Positions 7,072 to 16,981 of a stretch of DNA of 48,791 nt are shown here, in pieces. Location of the stretch: assembly GCA_913019965.1 (NCBI GenBank), contig CAJVZR010000029.1, forward strand, positions 1-48,791, read 5' to 3'. Position numbers and translations under genes: made by a program. The notes below the pieces were generated by a model, which was not told the DNA's origin, did not search any database, and was given only the letters and a program-made list of their open reading frames with translations. The stretch's first letter is position 1; every line of letters starts with the position of its first letter. The DNA is from an uncultured Oleispira sp. (GTDB lineage Bacteria; Pseudomonadota; Gammaproteobacteria; Pseudomonadales; Oceanobacteraceae).

Positions 7072-10000
7072 TCACAAAGATAGTTTTAGTTTGATTTCAT
7101 TCCACTGCTGACGCAAGCGTTTACTCGATACTGGCTCACTGGTACCCAATGGTTGGGCAAATAACGACATACGAAGTTCCTGAATCAGCCAATAAAAGTG
7201 CAATAAGTCTTGATTGGCATAAAATGGCATTGAAAGCTGCTTAATCGCGCTATTATGCATTTGCTTTATTTCTTCAACCTCGGCTATACGAAGGCGGTCT
7301 CGCTGCAATTGCCCTTGCAACTTATCTAATCGATATAAAATCCCCTCAAGGTAGCGTGGATAATTTTTGAGGTAGTGCCAAGGCGTCTGGCTAATAAAAT
7401 GATCAGAAAATAGCTCCCCAACCTGAGCTTTGATGTCGCTATAAGCAAACGCTCTATCGATTGTAGTCTGTCCCTTCATCTGCTTGAAAATCTTATGCCT
7501 TAAAGGTAATACACGTTTTAGCCAATCAATGATTTCAACTAACGTTGCATGAAGCTCAGATCTTTTTTCTAGGCAGTCTTTGAAGGCCTTATCTGTTCTG
7601 GGCAATTCATCCTCTGACAACATACACAAGTTATAGCAAGCATCAATCACATCATCATAAAGAGCCTGCTTAGCCACCATTCCTTGCGCATAGGGCATCA
7701 CAGGATCCAATAAGCGTAATTGTTTGCGCAAGTCTTTATCTTGGCTCGCTAAAGATAAACGCAACAAGCGAATAATTCCCCGACGACTTGATAGCTCAGC
7801 GACATTCTCATCCGCATGCAGCGTCATATCGACATGACTCCCCTGATCAACAAGCATGGGGAACATTCTTACTTTCAATCCTTGTAACTCTCTTTCAGTC
7901 ACATATGGAAGTTCAGAAAAATCCCATTGTGTAATATGAGTACGATCAAATTCTTTATCCGTTAAAACCGTCGCTTGAGCCTGGCCAATACCTTCATACT
8001 GCTCAATAAGCTTATTTAAACCTCTCCCTTGGCCAACCATCTTCTCATTATCAACAACCTGATAATTCATTTTAAAATGATCGTCGAGCTTGATTGCGCG
8101 TAATTCTTCTATATCAACGGTAATTCGATAATGAGCGTATAAGAAACGAATCAACTGAGGGAATAAGCCACCATCTTCCGGTGACGATTCACGTAAGAAG
8201 TCATCAACCGTATTTGGCACAGGAACCAATAATTTACGTATCGGCTTCGCTAAGCCTTTCAAAATAGCGATACACTTATCTTTGATAAACCCAGGGACCA
8301 ACCAGTCCGCCTGATCTATAGATATCTGCCCTAATACAGAAGCAGGCACGGTCATCGAGACACCATCATCCTTAGCACCTGGCGAAAAAGCATACGCTAA
8401 CGGAAAGCTTATACCTTGATAGCTAAAGTAACTTGGATATAGTGCATCGGTTACACTATCTTCACTTTGTTTTAACAAATATTCCTTAGTTAAATACAGG
8501 GCTTTCTCTTGAGCAGGCGACTTTTTAAGCCAAGCCCTTAAACTGATGACTGAAGCGACATCCGTTGGAATATGCTCGTCATAAAAATGACCTACAACCG
8601 CATCTTCAACCACATAACTTCGAGTACGGGTTTTTTCTTCAAGCTCAGCTAATTCGTTTATCAGTTCAATATTATGTCGATAAAAACTCGCTTTTAAATC
8701 AATATCATTCGTCACCAAACCTTGTTGAATAAATAGATTACGAGCCTCTGGTAAATTGATACGGCTAAAATCAATGGCCTTTTTAGGATTGATAATCAGG
8801 CCGTACAAACTGGTCTGCTCAAACGCAATTACCTGCCCACGCTTCTTACTCCAGTGAGGCTCAAAATAACTTTTCCGTAATAAAGGCTGAGCAAGCTGTT
8901 CTAACCATAACGGATCAATTTTTGCGACGGTACGCGCATACAAACGAGATGTTTCCATTAACTCAGCAGCAACAATCCATTTAGGGCGTTTTTTGTACAA
9001 GCCCGAGGCTGGAAAAATCTGCAACTTGCGTTGGCGCGCACCAAAATATTCAGCCCCTTCATCTTTTTGAGCAATATGGCTTAATAAACCGGCTAATAAA
9101 GATTTATGCACGTTCTCGTAACTAGCAGGCTCAGGATTTAAAACAAACTCCATTTCACGACATAGAATATGCAGCTGTTTATGAACATCTCGCCACTCTC
9201 GCATACGCATATAATTAACAAAGTGTTTTTGACACCATTTACGCAGCTGAGAATTTGTCAGCTCCTGGCGCTGTTCTTCAAAAGCATCCCACAAATTCAC
9301 ATAAGACAGAAAATCAGAATCTTCATGGGCTAGTTCTTTATGCTTTTGATCTGCCGCCTGCTTTTTTTCAGCTGGACGTTCTCTAGGGTCTTGAATACTT
9401 AAAGCCGAGGCAATAATCAGCACTTCCCGCAAAGCATTTTGCTTCTTGGCTTGCAGTAGCATTCTAGAAATCCTAGGTTCTACTGGCAGCTTCGACATCT
9501 GCCGACCAAGCTGGGTTAAATCAAAATGACCCGCTTTATTAGGGCGCACGGCTTCAAGTTCTTGCAAAAGATTAAAGCCATCTTTAATAAATCGAGAATC
9601 TGGCGCATCGACAAAAGGAAATTGATGAATATCCCCTAATTTAAGTGAAATCATCTGCAAAATGACAGCCGCTAGATTTGTTCGTTGAATCTCTGGTTCA
9701 GTGAATTCAGCTCGAGCTAAAAAATCCTCTTCCGAAAACAAGCGAATACAAATACCATCCGCGACTCGACCACATCGTCCCCGACGCTGATTCGCACTGG
9801 CTTGGGAGATCGCCTCGACGGGTAAGCGCTGTACTTTAGAGCGATAACTATAGCGACTGATACGGGCGACACCAGAATCAATCACATAACGAATGCCGGG
9901 TACCGTCAAAGACGTTTCTGCAACGTTTGTTGCAAGAATAATCCGTCGCCCTACTGATTCAGTAAAAATTTTACCTTGCTCACTGACACCCAAACGAGCA

Positions 10001-11004
10001 TAAAGCGGCAGAATCTGACTATTTCTAAGATCCTTATCATGCACTGTCATCTTACGAAGAAATTCAGCGCATTCACGAATTTCACGCTCACCCGGCAAGA
10101 AAACTAAAACGTCTCCAGCCTGTTGCTTAATTCGATCTTGCTCGGCTAATTCTTGCAAGCCATGCAAGATGCCTTCTTGAATGGTTAGATCCGTATCATC
10201 TTCGCTTTCCCGAACTAGCGGCCTAAATCTATCTTCAACCGGAAAAGTACGACCAGAAACTTCGATCACTGGGGCATTCGAAAAATGATCACTAAAGCGT
10301 TTTAAATCAATAGTCGCAGAAGTAATTACAACTTTTAAATCGCGGCGCTTGGGTAACAGTTGCTTTAAAAAACCCAATAAGAAATCAATATTTAAACTGC
10401 GTTCGTGAGCCTCATCGATAATGATGCAATCATATTCAGATAGAAACCGATCATGCTGGGTCTGTGCTAACAAGATCCCATCCGTCATCAGCTTGACACG
10501 AGTTCGTTCACTGGTCTGATCACTAAAGCGAACCTGACAACCAACCTCCTGCCCCATTTCAACTTCTAATTCTTGCGCAATTCGATTCGCTACAGAGCGA
10601 GCGGCAAGACGTCTAGGTTGAGTATGCGCAATCGTACCTGATTGGCCTAAGCCCATTTCTAAACATAGCTTAGGTAGCTGAGTGGTCTTACCCGAGCCCG
10701 TTTCACCAGCGATAATTATCACTTGGTTGGATTTTAACGCCGCTAGAATTTCATCTCGTTTTTGACTGACTGGTAATAATTCAGGGTACTCTAGCTTTAC
10801 CTTGCCTTGTCGAGCTAATACAGCTGCTTGACTACGCTCTATTCCCGCCAATAATTTTGCTAGTTTTTTATCGATGGGTTTTTGTTGCTTAAGCAAGGTG
10901 GTAATGGTCTGTAAATCTCGATTAAACCGAAATTTATCTTTCGCCAAGCATTGCTGCACAGCTTGCTTTAGCGCCTTATAATCAAGCTCGTTACTCTGAC
11001 TCAC
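7072..11004 (-). CDS. hrpA: ATP-dependent RNA helicase HrpA (DEAH box)
   Basis: 1310 residues, matching E. coli HrpA (about 1300). Helicase motifs are seen in order: GETGSGKTTQLPK (Walker A, about residue 95), TQPRRLAARSVA, DEAHERSLN (motif II), SATID, and QRRGRCGR (motif VI). These are followed by the helicase-associated HA2/OB region and the long C-terminal HrpA-specific domain. HrpA is a cytoplasmic 3'-5' RNA helicase linked to mRNA processing and rescue of stalled ribosomes. It is monocistronic here: the fadD terminator lies upstream and the hvf operon downstream. Confidence 0.97.
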   Translation of the reverse strand: MSQSNELDYKALKQAVQQCLAKDKFRFNRDLQTITTLLKQQKPIDKKLAKLLAGIERSQAAVLARQGKVKLEYPELLPVSQKRDEILAALKSNQVIIIAGETGSGKTTQLPKLCLEMGLGQSGTIAHTQPRRLAARSVANRIAQELEVEMGQEVGCQVRFSDQTSERTRVKLMTDGILLAQTQHDRFLSEYDCIIIDEAHERSLNIDFLLGFLKQLLPKRRDLKVVITSATIDLKRFSDHFSNAPVIEVSGRTFPVEDRFRPLVRESEDDTDLTIQEGILHGLQELAEQDRIKQQAGDVLVFLPGEREIRECAEFLRKMTVHDKDLRNSQILPLYARLGVSEQGKIFTESVGRRIILATNVAETSLTVPGIRYVIDSGVARISRYSYRSKVQRLPVEAISQASANQRRGRCGRVADGICIRLFSEEDFLARAEFTEPEIQRTNLAAVILQMISLKLGDIHQFPFVDAPDSRFIKDGFNLLQELEAVRPNKAGHFDLTQLGRQMSKLPVEPRISRMLLQAKKQNALREVLIIASALSIQDPRERPAEKKQAADQKHKELAHEDSDFLSYVNLWDAFEEQRQELTNSQLRKWCQKHFVNYMRMREWRDVHKQLHILCREMEFVLNPEPASYENVHKSLLAGLLSHIAQKDEGAEYFGARQRKLQIFPASGLYKKRPKWIVAAELMETSRLYARTVAKIDPLWLEQLAQPLLRKSYFEPHWSKKRGQVIAFEQTSLYGLIINPKKAIDFSRINLPEARNLFIQQGLVTNDIDLKASFYRHNIELINELAELEEKTRTRSYVVEDAVVGHFYDEHIPTDVASVISLRAWLKKSPAQEKALYLTKEYLLKQSEDSVTDALYPSYFSYQGISFPLAYAFSPGAKDDGVSMTVPASVLGQISIDQADWLVPGFIKDKCIAILKGLAKPIRKLLVPVPNTVDDFLRESSPEDGGLFPQLIRFLYAHYRITVDIEELRAIKLDDHFKMNYQVVDNEKMVGQGRGLNKLIEQYEGIGQAQATVLTDKEFDRTHITQWDFSELPYVTERELQGLKVRMFPMLVDQGSHVDMTLHADENVAELSSRRGIIRLLRLSLASQDKDLRKQLRLLDPVMPYAQGMVAKQALYDDVIDACYNLCMLSEDELPRTDKAFKDCLEKRSELHATLVEIIDWLKRVLPLRHKIFKQMKGQTTIDRAFAYSDIKAQVGELFSDHFISQTPWHYLKNYPRYLEGILYRLDKLQGQLQRDRLRIAEVEEIKQMHNSAIKQLSMPFYANQDLLHFYWLIQELRMSLFAQPLGTSEPVSSKRLRQQWNEIKLKLSL

Positions 11005-11081
11005 ATCAAACCCAATAATCTATTCATTAAAATACAGTCCGTTTTCTACGGCATGCTCATTCTACCTAAGCTTATCAGCCA

Positions 11082-11112
11082 GAAACGAAAACGCCCTGCA
11101 TAAGCAGGGCGT
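11082..11112 (-). terminator. Rho-independent terminator of fadD
   Basis: On the minus strand ACGCCCTGC (11112-11104) pairs with GCAGGGCGT (11099-11091) across TTAT. It is followed by TTTTCGTTTCT. It lies 48 nt after the fadD stop. Confidence 0.82.
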
Positions 11113-11159
11113 CATTCTATCAAACTCTTAACTAAGCGTAAGCTTAGTCAAATTAAATA

Positions 11160-12839
11160 TTAGTTTGATTTAGCCATTTCTTCATCACGAAGTTCACGAC
11201 GCAGAATTTTACCCACATTCGTTTTAGGCAGTTCATCACGGAATTCGATGTGCTTAGGAATCTTGTATGCAGTTAAACGCTCACGAGCCCATTCTTTCAC
11301 ATCTGCAGCGGTCAGATTTTCATTGCTTGAAACAACAAATACTTTAACCGCTTCTGAACTCTTAGGATCAGGAATACCAATAGCCGCTGCTTCAACCACA
11401 TCTGGGTGCGCGACAATTTCGTCTTCAACTTCGTTTGGATAAACATTAAAGCCAGAAACGATGATCATATCTTTCTTACGATCAACAATCTTCATGTAGC
11501 CATCTTCTGAAATAACCGCCACATCTCCTGTTTTTAACCAGCCTTCACTATCAATAGTTTCTGCTGTCGCTTCAGGACGCTGCCAATAGCCTTTCATTAC
11601 CTGAGGGCCTTTAACGCACAACTCACCAGCTTCACCCAATGGCAGCTGATTGCCATTATCATCAATCACTTTACAGTTAGTACTCGCAACAGGAAGACCA
11701 ATAGTGCCTAACTTAATGTGACCCGGAGGGTTGAAAGAAACAACGGGAGATGTCTCCGTCATACCAAAGCCTTCGGCGATATCACAATTAGTCACACTCT
11801 TCCATTGATCCGCAGCATCTTTGGTTAATGCCATACCACCAGAAATGGTTAGCTTAAGACCACTAAAATCTAGACCTTTGAAAATAGGTTGATTGCACAA
11901 GGCTACAAACAAGGTATTCAAACCAACAAAGCAAGAGAACTTAGTATTTTGTAAAACTTTAATGAAGCCAGGAATATCACGCGGATTTGGAATTAAGACA
12001 CTGTGATTACCGGTTTCCAGCAGAACCATGCAGTGCACAGTAAACGCGTAAATATGGTAAAGCGGTAAAGGCGCAATGGCTGTTTCTTTACCCTCATCAA
12101 GGGCCATTGTGAAAAGACCATGACACTGCATCATGTTCGCAATCAGGTTGCCATGAGTTAGCATTGCACCTTTAGCAACACCGGTCGTTCCACCGGTATA
12201 TTGAAGCACAGCAACATCTTCTTGCTTCATTTCTGGTGTCGTAAATGACTTCCCTTGACCCAAGCTTAAAGCTTTACGTAACGGCACGGCGCCAGCAATA
12301 TTGTAAGCTTCTACTTCTTTCTTAACATATTTCAAAACGCTATTAATCAGTACACGTTTAACTGTATTGTGCATGTCACCTACTTCGGTAACGATGACAG
12401 TTTCAATCGATGTATTGGCAAGAACACGTTCCGCTTTGCCTGCCATATTGGCAAGAACAACCAAGGCTTTAGCGCCAGAGTCATTGAACTGATGCTCCAT
12501 CTCACGTTCGGTATATAATGGATTGGTATTAACAACCGTCATACCAGCACGCATTGCGCCAAACACGACAATTGGATATTGCAGAACGTTAGGAAGTTGA
12601 ACCGCAATACGATCCCCTGCCTTCAAGCTAGTTTCGTTTTGCAGGTAGGCAGCAAAAGCAGCACTTTGTGACTCAAGTTCAGCATACGTTATCGTCTGCC
12701 CAAGACAAGTAAAGGCAGGTTTTTCTGCGTACTTAGCGACAAAGCCATTAAATACTTCGATTACTGACTGATATTTGCTCGTATCAATTGTTTTAGTCAG
12801 GCCTGCAGGATAATTATCCTGAAAGAAAGCTTCGTTCAT
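11160..12839 (-). CDS. fadD: Long-chain fatty-acid--CoA ligase
   Basis: 559 residues (E. coli FadD 561). Adenylates fatty acids and transfers them to CoA at the membrane, feeding beta-oxidation. Shows the AMP-binding signature YTGGTTGVAKGAM, AEGFGMTETSP, the hinge region GWLKTGDVA...DRKKDMIIVSGFNVYP (FACS motif), and the C-terminal lysine in LPKTNVGKILRREL. The start is placed at the ATG at 12839 because GGGAG lies just upstream; a TTG at 12851 would add four residues and absorb this site. Single gene with its own terminator. A hydrolase that may release fatty acids and an enoyl-CoA hydratase are encoded divergently next door. Confidence 0.95.
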   Translation of the reverse strand: MNEAFFQDNYPAGLTKTIDTSKYQSVIEVFNGFVAKYAEKPAFTCLGQTITYAELESQSAAFAAYLQNETSLKAGDRIAVQLPNVLQYPIVVFGAMRAGMTVVNTNPLYTEREMEHQFNDSGAKALVVLANMAGKAERVLANTSIETVIVTEVGDMHNTVKRVLINSVLKYVKKEVEAYNIAGAVPLRKALSLGQGKSFTTPEMKQEDVAVLQYTGGTTGVAKGAMLTHGNLIANMMQCHGLFTMALDEGKETAIAPLPLYHIYAFTVHCMVLLETGNHSVLIPNPRDIPGFIKVLQNTKFSCFVGLNTLFVALCNQPIFKGLDFSGLKLTISGGMALTKDAADQWKSVTNCDIAEGFGMTETSPVVSFNPPGHIKLGTIGLPVASTNCKVIDDNGNQLPLGEAGELCVKGPQVMKGYWQRPEATAETIDSEGWLKTGDVAVISEDGYMKIVDRKKDMIIVSGFNVYPNEVEDEIVAHPDVVEAAAIGIPDPKSSEAVKVFVVSSNENLTAADVKEWARERLTAYKIPKHIEFRDELPKTNVGKILRRELRDEEMAKSN

Positions 12840-13075
12840 ATCGACTCCCAATATAGTTTGTACAATAATTGCACTAAATAGGTTTTGCCGTTAATCACTT
12901 AAGTTTTTCTTAAGCGACAACGTCTAAATGCTTATTAAATATGGCGATGAGACTACCAGTTTTTAATAGTGCGAGCAAAAAACCTTAGTGAAAACATACA
13001 AAAAAGAACGAAATAGCAGTAATCTATGCCTTCTACGATAAAACCTATAATAAAGCCTATATAACAGGTCAAAAC

Positions 13076-13984
13076 ATGAACAAAAAATCAACGACTATAA
13101 CCACCAGTGATGGTCGTAATATCAAGGTAACGACTTGGACCTCGCCCCAAGCAAAAGCCTACCTACACATTTGCCATGGAATGGCTGAACATATAGATAG
13201 ATACCACGAATTCGCTGAATCGATGGTCTCTCAGGGTTTTAATGTTTTATACCATAATCATAGAGGGCACGGTGAAGGTGAAACATTAGGCCATTACGCC
13301 GATCAAGATGGTTGGTTAAAAACTATTCAAGACATTAAAGATGTTCAATTGAATACCATTAAAGATAATGCCCTCCCCATTTTCCTTTTTGCCCATAGCA
13401 TGGGTTCCTTTATCGCTCAGGGATTCGCCATACGACACGGCAAAGAACTAGCGGGCCTCATTTTATCCGGCACGAACTACCAGCATCCCTTTATGTACCA
13501 TGCGGGTCGCATGGTTGCCAAAGTTGAGAGCTTCCGTATCGGTTTAGGTGCACCATCGCAAACCATGGACAAATTATCCTTTGCTTCTTTCAATAGCCAC
13601 TTCAAGCCCAGTCGTACTGATTTTGATTGGCTAAGCCGAGATCCAGAGCAAGTTGATCACTATATTAATGATCCGCTTTGTGGCTTTGCTTGTAGCGCTG
13701 AAACATGGCGACAACTACTATCCGGATTAATAGAAATCAGTAGCAATGAAAATCTTAAAAAGATTCCTTTTGACTTGCCCGTATATCTTTTTGGTGGCGA
13801 CAAAGATCCCGTAGGCAGAATGGGGAAAGGCATTCCTGCCCTAGCAAAAAAATTACGACAAACAGGTCATGACAATGTCACATCAAAGTTATATAAAGAT
13901 GGTCGCCATGAGATGCTAAACGAAACCTGTAAAACAGAAGTTTATCAAGATGTAGCTGACTGGATTAACCAACAGATAAAATAA
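13076..13984 (+). CDS. Alpha/beta hydrolase, monoacylglycerol-lipase-like (serine aminopeptidase S33 / Hydrolase_4)
   Basis: 302 residues of a lysophospholipase/monoacylglycerol lipase-like hydrolase. Visible are the oxyanion-hole HG in CHGMAEHIDRY, HNHRGHGEG, the nucleophile serine in AHSMGSF, the acid in GGDKDPVG and the histidine in DGRHEMLNE. There is no signal peptide, so it is cytoplasmic. It lies 25 nt upstream of the MaoC gene and probably shares its transcript. A role in releasing fatty acids from glycerides would fit the neighbouring FadD and hydratase; the true substrate is unknown. Confidence 0.88.
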   Translation: MNKKSTTITTSDGRNIKVTTWTSPQAKAYLHICHGMAEHIDRYHEFAESMVSQGFNVLYHNHRGHGEGETLGHYADQDGWLKTIQDIKDVQLNTIKDNALPIFLFAHSMGSFIAQGFAIRHGKELAGLILSGTNYQHPFMYHAGRMVAKVESFRIGLGAPSQTMDKLSFASFNSHFKPSRTDFDWLSRDPEQVDHYINDPLCGFACSAETWRQLLSGLIEISSNENLKKIPFDLPVYLFGGDKDPVGRMGKGIPALAKKLRQTGHDNVTSKLYKDGRHEMLNETCKTEVYQDVADWINQQIK

Positions 13985-14009
13985 CTACGCACGACTACAA
14001 GGAAGTATT

Positions 14010-14480
14010 ATGTCACTTATTAGCAACCGCCCATTTGATACCATTCAAATTGGTGATTTTTGCGATCGTAAACATACGGTATCGGAAGAAGATTTATTAT
14101 TGTTCGCTCGCGCGAGCGGAGATTTGAACCCATTACACTTGGATGCAGAGTATGCGGCTACGACCCCATTTAAACAAAGAATTGCTCACGGCATGTTTAC
14201 CGGCGGTTTAATCTCCGCGGCACTGGCGATGGACTTACCTGGACCTGGAACAATATATCTATCACAAGATCTTCAATTCAAACGCCCTGTATGCATAGGC
14301 GACCAACTATCGGTTGTTTTAACAGCGGTAGAAAAACATCTTGAAAAACCCATTGTCACATTATCCTGTGAAGTAACCAATCAAGATGGTAAAGCCGTTG
14401 TTGTCGGGACTGCAAAAGTCATGGCACCAACCAAGAGCATGACTGTGGAAGCGGCCGAGCTTGAAACCATTGAAGCCTAA
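14010..14480 (+). CDS. MaoC-family (R)-specific enoyl-CoA hydratase
   Basis: 156 residues, a single hot-dog domain. The catalytic Asp/His pair is in ARASGDLNPLHLD, followed by the helix with IAHGMFTGGLIS; this is the (R)-hydratase 2 motif found in PhaJ-type enzymes. AAGGAAG lies before the ATG. It hydrates trans-2-enoyl-CoA to (R)-3-hydroxyacyl-CoA, which can link beta-oxidation to polyhydroxyalkanoate or other lipid synthesis. No PHA synthase gene is in the window, so phaJ as a name is not justified. Converges tail to tail with the M23 peptidase gene, with only one base between the stops. Confidence 0.9.
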   Translation: MSLISNRPFDTIQIGDFCDRKHTVSEEDLLLFARASGDLNPLHLDAEYAATTPFKQRIAHGMFTGGLISAALAMDLPGPGTIYLSQDLQFKRPVCIGDQLSVVLTAVEKHLEKPIVTLSCEVTNQDGKAVVVGTAKVMAPTKSMTVEAAELETIEA

Positions 14481-14481
14481 T

Positions 14482-15432
14482 TCAATGCTTAAAGCCTGAG
14501 TAATATTTCCCTTGCTTAGGCTTTTCACTTCCCTTTTTTGTTTTGAATTTAAAAGGGATTGAATAAGCACCTTTACCAGAGTTGTAACGCATTACAAAAT
14601 GCAAATGAGGCCCGGTTGAAAAACCCGTATTACCAATCCGCCCTAAAACCTGCCCAACCTCAACTCTCTGTCCGATGTTAACCTTCATACTTCCATACAA
14701 AATATGAGCATAGATCGCATAACTGCCATCATCATGCATAACCGTCACATGATTCGCTTTATCTAAGAAATAATTTGCCGCGCCGCCAATCGAAAAACTG
14801 TCTTGGCCATCTGCCACGATACCACTCTTAACCGCGATAATAGACTCACCAATGGGCATAGCCACATCGATGGCATAACGATTCCCTCGTCCTTTATGAC
14901 TGAATGCACCATTAAACCCCTGACTAATTAAAAATCGCTTACCAACCTTAAAAGGCGGAGATATAAGCTGAGTTGAGGGGCGCGCTATCGGCTCACCTAA
15001 TAAATAGAAGTGCTCGATTTGCTGCTGCTTTTTTAGTTTAAATATTTCTGGCTCTATCATCAAATTCTCATACTGCTTGGCCAGAACCGAAGTTAAGAAA
15101 CCATCCTCACCTTTAATGGCAAGCCAGTGTTGAACCGTTACCGGAAGAGGATTTTTCAAATGCCATTGCGTTCCGTGTCCTTGCTGTTCACGCTCAACTG
15201 CTTCAATCAACAACTCTGGCTTTGCTTTCTTAACTAAACTGTTTTTGATTGTTATTTTCTCGAGATTATTCTTCGAATTCTCTAAGCCACTGCGATCAGA
15301 CATTGATTTTTTATCGCCAAATACCCAGCGACCATTTGAATCTTGATAACGGTATAAATCAGCAGATAATACTAGCGGACTTACCATTAAAGAAAAAAGC
15401 CATAAAAAAACCATTAATACGAATTTAGGCAT
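14482..15432 (-). CDS. Secreted M23-family zinc metallopeptidase
   Basis: 316 residues with an N-terminal signal peptide (hydrophobic residues 4-22, ending LSA). The segment YRYQDSNGRWVFGDK resembles the short DUF4124-type domain. The C-terminal half is the LytM/M23 fold: metal ligands in HKGRGNRYAIDVAMPIGE (His and Asp) and GPHLHF (the second HxH pair), with the usual glycine-rich GRIGNTGFSTG loop. It probably cuts peptidoglycan peptide bridges or acts as an amidase activator if inactive; all zinc ligands appear present. It stands just downstream of the terminator of the envelope cluster and is probably transcribed separately. Confidence 0.88.
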   Translation of the reverse strand: MPKFVLMVFLWLFSLMVSPLVLSADLYRYQDSNGRWVFGDKKSMSDRSGLENSKNNLEKITIKNSLVKKAKPELLIEAVEREQQGHGTQWHLKNPLPVTVQHWLAIKGEDGFLTSVLAKQYENLMIEPEIFKLKKQQQIEHFYLLGEPIARPSTQLISPPFKVGKRFLISQGFNGAFSHKGRGNRYAIDVAMPIGESIIAVKSGIVADGQDSFSIGGAANYFLDKANHVTVMHDDGSYAIYAHILYGSMKVNIGQRVEVGQVLGRIGNTGFSTGPHLHFVMRYNSGKGAYSIPFKFKTKKGSEKPKQGKYYSGFKH

Positions 15433-15479
15433 AGCGGTTCCACATCAATTATTCAAAGAGTTTAATCTAATTTCTAATC

Positions 15480-15507
15480 AAAAAAAAAGCCACCCGAAGG
15501 TGGCTTT
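15480..15507 (-). terminator. Strong Rho-independent terminator of the envelope-machine operon
   Basis: On the minus strand AAAGCCACC pairs with GGTGGCTTT over a TTCG tetraloop, followed by a run of T (15488-15480). It closes the exbB-exbD-exbD-tonB-like unit. Confidence 0.95.
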
Positions 15508-15528
15508 AATCAATAAAGAAAACGGGTA

Positions 15529-16482
15529 TTAAGGTATAAATCGAATTGGGAATTCGACAACCGTAATATCTAAGTTCGCTCTATCTTCAAAGGCAATTAA
15601 GCGACAACGAGATGCTAAACGCTTCTGCAATCTTGCATCTTTGATTTCACTATCTGATACCTTACAACTAGAAACCTTACCATTCGGCTGAATTTCAAGT
15701 TTTAAAGTCACGCTGCCTTCAAGAGCAGCATTTTTACGCAAGGCTTTACGATACAAGCGGTCGAAAGCAGACTTGTGCTGTTCGAATACTAGGCGTAATT
15801 CTTCTTGAGTTCGACTGCGACCAGTCTCTTCAATTTGAATTTCCTCACTACTCAACTCTACTGCAGTAACATCACGAGCGGATAAATCCTCTCCTACCGT
15901 TGTCGTTGTTAAAGCTGCAACACTCACACCACCAGATCCACGACCCACAGCATTTCGATCGATTACAGAACCCACTGTCGTGGCTTTATTACCTTTATTT
16001 GATAAGCCTTTGCTAGAAGTATTCAATGCTGCAATTGGCACCGAAGACTTAATGCTACTTAACGCTTTTAAGGCGTCATTACCGAAAGCTTTTTTCGCTT
16101 TTTCTTTCGCTTTAACCCGTTTCTCCTTAGGCACATCCTTTTTAGGTTTTGGCTTAGGCTTGGGTTTCGGCTTAGGTTTTGGCTTAGGCTTAGGTTTTTC
16201 CTCAACCTTTTTAGGTTCAGGTTTCTTCTCTTCCTTTACCTCTACCGGCTTCGGCTTAGGTTTTGGCTTTGGTTTTTCAAGCTTCTTGCGCTTTATTACC
16301 TTAGCTAACGCCGGTGGAACTTTCTCAAGTTCCTTACGATCAATCTCAGGCAAGGTAATTGTAGGAACAATGAAGCCTACAACGAGTACCAAGCTGAGAA
16401 AAATAACCAAAATAACTCGAAAGTTCTTTTGATCAGCGTCGTTCCACGGCAGTTCAGGAGGGCGTGTTCTTAGTGTTGTCAT
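15529..16482 (-). CDS. TonB-like protein with Lys-Pro rod and AgmX/PglI-type C-terminal domain
   Basis: 317 residues. A cytoplasmic start of about 24 residues precedes a single membrane helix (VILVIFLSLVLVVGFIVP). Residues about 55-130 are a long Lys/Pro/Glu-rich rod with repeated KPKPKP that can span the periplasm. The C-terminal 90 residues (from SRTQEELRLVFEQHKSAFDRLY through VVEFPIRFIP) match the AgmX/PglI C-terminal domain known from myxobacterial gliding proteins such as GltG and GltJ, rather than classical TonB. Two conserved Cys (CKVSDSE and SRCRL) may form a disulfide. It is the last gene of the unit with ExbB/ExbD and no TonB-dependent receptor is near. It probably transmits motor work to periplasmic TPR proteins. 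Confidence 0.85.
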   Translation of the reverse strand: MTTLRTRPPELPWNDADQKNFRVILVIFLSLVLVVGFIVPTITLPEIDRKELEKVPPALAKVIKRKKLEKPKPKPKPKPVEVKEEKKPEPKKVEEKPKPKPKPKPKPKPKPKPKKDVPKEKRVKAKEKAKKAFGNDALKALSSIKSSVPIAALNTSSKGLSNKGNKATTVGSVIDRNAVGRGSGGVSVAALTTTTVGEDLSARDVTAVELSSEEIQIEETGRSRTQEELRLVFEQHKSAFDRLYRKALRKNAALEGSVTLKLEIQPNGKVSSCKVSDSEIKDARLQKRLASRCRLIAFEDRANLDITVVEFPIRFIP

Positions 16483-16483
16483 A

Positions 16484-16981
16484 CTAACTCGCCTCCCCTT
16501 TCTGACTTACAGCAAGAGAGATGTTATTAAACTCTGCCTTCGCACAAGTATCCATTATTCGCTTGAGTATAGAGTACGGCGTATCCTTATCACCCATAAT
16601 GGTAATTGGACGACCCTCTTCTTTTAACTCTAACGGCAGTGGTGAACGGCTTGCTAAATAGTCCAACTCCTTCTTCAACTCAGGAATTATTTCACCCTTA
16701 AGCTTTGAAAGCGCCTCCATTTTCACAATCGGTCGACCTTGCACAAGCACGTCGTCTTTCGTCACTAAGATACGCACAGTATCTTTTAATTCATTAGCCG
16801 CAATCGATTTGGGCAGTTGAATTGCATCACTACTTTGAACTTCAGCATCATTTTGATTCATCATTAAAAAGAAAACCAAGATGGTAAAAATATCCATCAA
16901 AGCGGTTAAATTTAACGTTGAACCTGCGGCGTTACGCTTATGGTTACGCTGCATTCTTTTTGCACGTCGTGACATTTTCAT
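16484..16981 (-). CDS. ExbD/TolR-family protein (second copy)
   Basis: 165 residues: basic N-terminus (SRRAKRMQRNHKRNAAG), one membrane helix (LNLTALMDIFTILVFFLMM) with the conserved proton-carrying Asp in LMDIF, then a periplasmic domain ending in GDKDTPYSILKRIMDTCAKA, a peptidoglycan-facing TolR-like fold. Overlaps the preceding exbD by four bases (ATGA), so the two are coupled. With the ExbB channel and the other ExbD it should form an inner-membrane proton-driven stator. It differs clearly from the first copy, so a heteromeric ExbD pair is likely, as in AglQ/AglS of Myxococcus. Confidence 0.9.
   Translation of the reverse strand: MKMSRRAKRMQRNHKRNAAGSTLNLTALMDIFTILVFFLMMNQNDAEVQSSDAIQLPKSIAANELKDTVRILVTKDDVLVQGRPIVKMEALSKLKGEIIPELKKELDYLASRSPLPLELKEEGRPITIMGDKDTPYSILKRIMDTCAKAEFNNISLAVSQKGEAS

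Noticed and set aside
12840-13075. Search for promoter elements and a FadR site between fadD and the hydrolase gene
   Set aside because: No match good enough to report was found by eye.
15980-16432. Gly/Leu/Phe-rich plus-strand ORF
   Set aside because: It is the antisense of the Lys-Pro rod of the TonB-like gene.
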